A stretch of DNA of 5,460 nucleotides from Deltaproteobacteria bacterium (lineage in GTDB: Bacteria > Desulfobacterota > Desulfomonilia > UBA1062): the NCBI GenBank assembly GCA_023230665.1, contig JALNWY010000192.1, positions 1-5,460 of the forward strand. The letters are read 5' to 3'. Both the position numbers and the translations under genes were made by a program. Positions within the stretch are counted from its first letter, which is position 1, and every line of letters begins with the position of its first letter. This document shows positions 5,332-5,460 of this stretch, one piece after another. Below the pieces are notes generated by a model. It was given only the letters and a program-made list of their open reading frames with translations, was not told the DNA's origin and searched no databases.

Positions 5332-5460
5332 CAAACAGGGAGTCGGTGCCAATGGTCTTCGACCCCGACTTGACCCCGATGGTGGCCTGTGACCCGAATC
5401 TGAGGCTTGTCGTGCGGCCCCTTATACGCCTCCGGCGACACGCAGCCCGGCTTCCTGGTC
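5332..5460. other. 3' flank of the VanZ-like gene, no confident gene
   Basis: A plus-strand frame is open from an ATG at 5352 to the window edge (about 36 codons), but it shows no recognisable motif and only a loose GGGAG ribosome site. A minus-strand frame is also open through here. The octamer GACCCCGA occurs twice (5361-5368 and 5372-5379) and a variant follows at 5391. No convincing terminator hairpin with a T-run was found after the VanZ-like stop. Confidence 0.35.

Noticed and set aside
5352..5460. Partial plus-strand gene starting at ATG 5352
   Set aside because: Only 36 codons are visible, with no family motif and a weak ribosome site. Both strands are open here, so it cannot be supported as a gene from this window.
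1..5460. CRISPR arrays, tRNA or rRNA genes, insertion sequences
   Set aside because: No regularly spaced repeats, tRNA-like cloverleaf, rRNA segment, transposase motif or terminal inverted repeats were seen on either strand.

Overview
The window carries part of a surface-polysaccharide locus from a Gram-negative bacterium with fairly high GC. The best taxonomic clue is a FemAB-like protein that closely resembles the FemAB-related family tied to exosortase (XrtA/PEP-CTERM) systems. Such systems are common in biofilm-forming Proteobacteria and Desulfobacterota. No exosortase or PEP-CTERM protein lies in the window, and I cannot name the genus.

Layout. A minus-strand cluster fills 4118 down to 1. 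Read 5' to 3', it encodes an SGNH-like lipoprotein (4118-3192), a FemAB/GNAT-type transferase (3187-2141), a DegT/DnrJ/EryC1/StrS-type PLP aminotransferase split by a frameshift (2133-965), and a membrane family 2 glycosyltransferase (971 to beyond the left edge). Gaps between genes are 4 nt, 7 nt and a 7-nt overlap, so this looks like one transcription unit with coupled translation. The last three genes appear to use TTG, GTG and TTG starts. A 262-bp divergent intergenic region (4119-4380) holds overlapping sigma54-like and sigma70-like promoter candidates for this operon, a cluster of CTTGA/TCAAG half-sites and a possible leader hairpin pair. On the plus strand, 4381-5331 encodes a VanZ-like membrane protein with a C-terminal extension that looks like a beta-sandwich. 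The last 129 bp hold no confident gene.

How the genes may work together (inference). The aminotransferase could make an amino sugar. The FemAB-like enzyme could add an acyl or aminoacyl group to an amine. The glycosyltransferase could build or prime the glycan at the inner membrane. The lipoprotein could remove or transfer O-acyl groups in the periplasm. The divergent VanZ fusion may be an envelope partner. The most notable points are the single lesion in the aminotransferase, the candidate sigma54 promoter, the atypical SGNH lipoprotein and the VanZ fusion.
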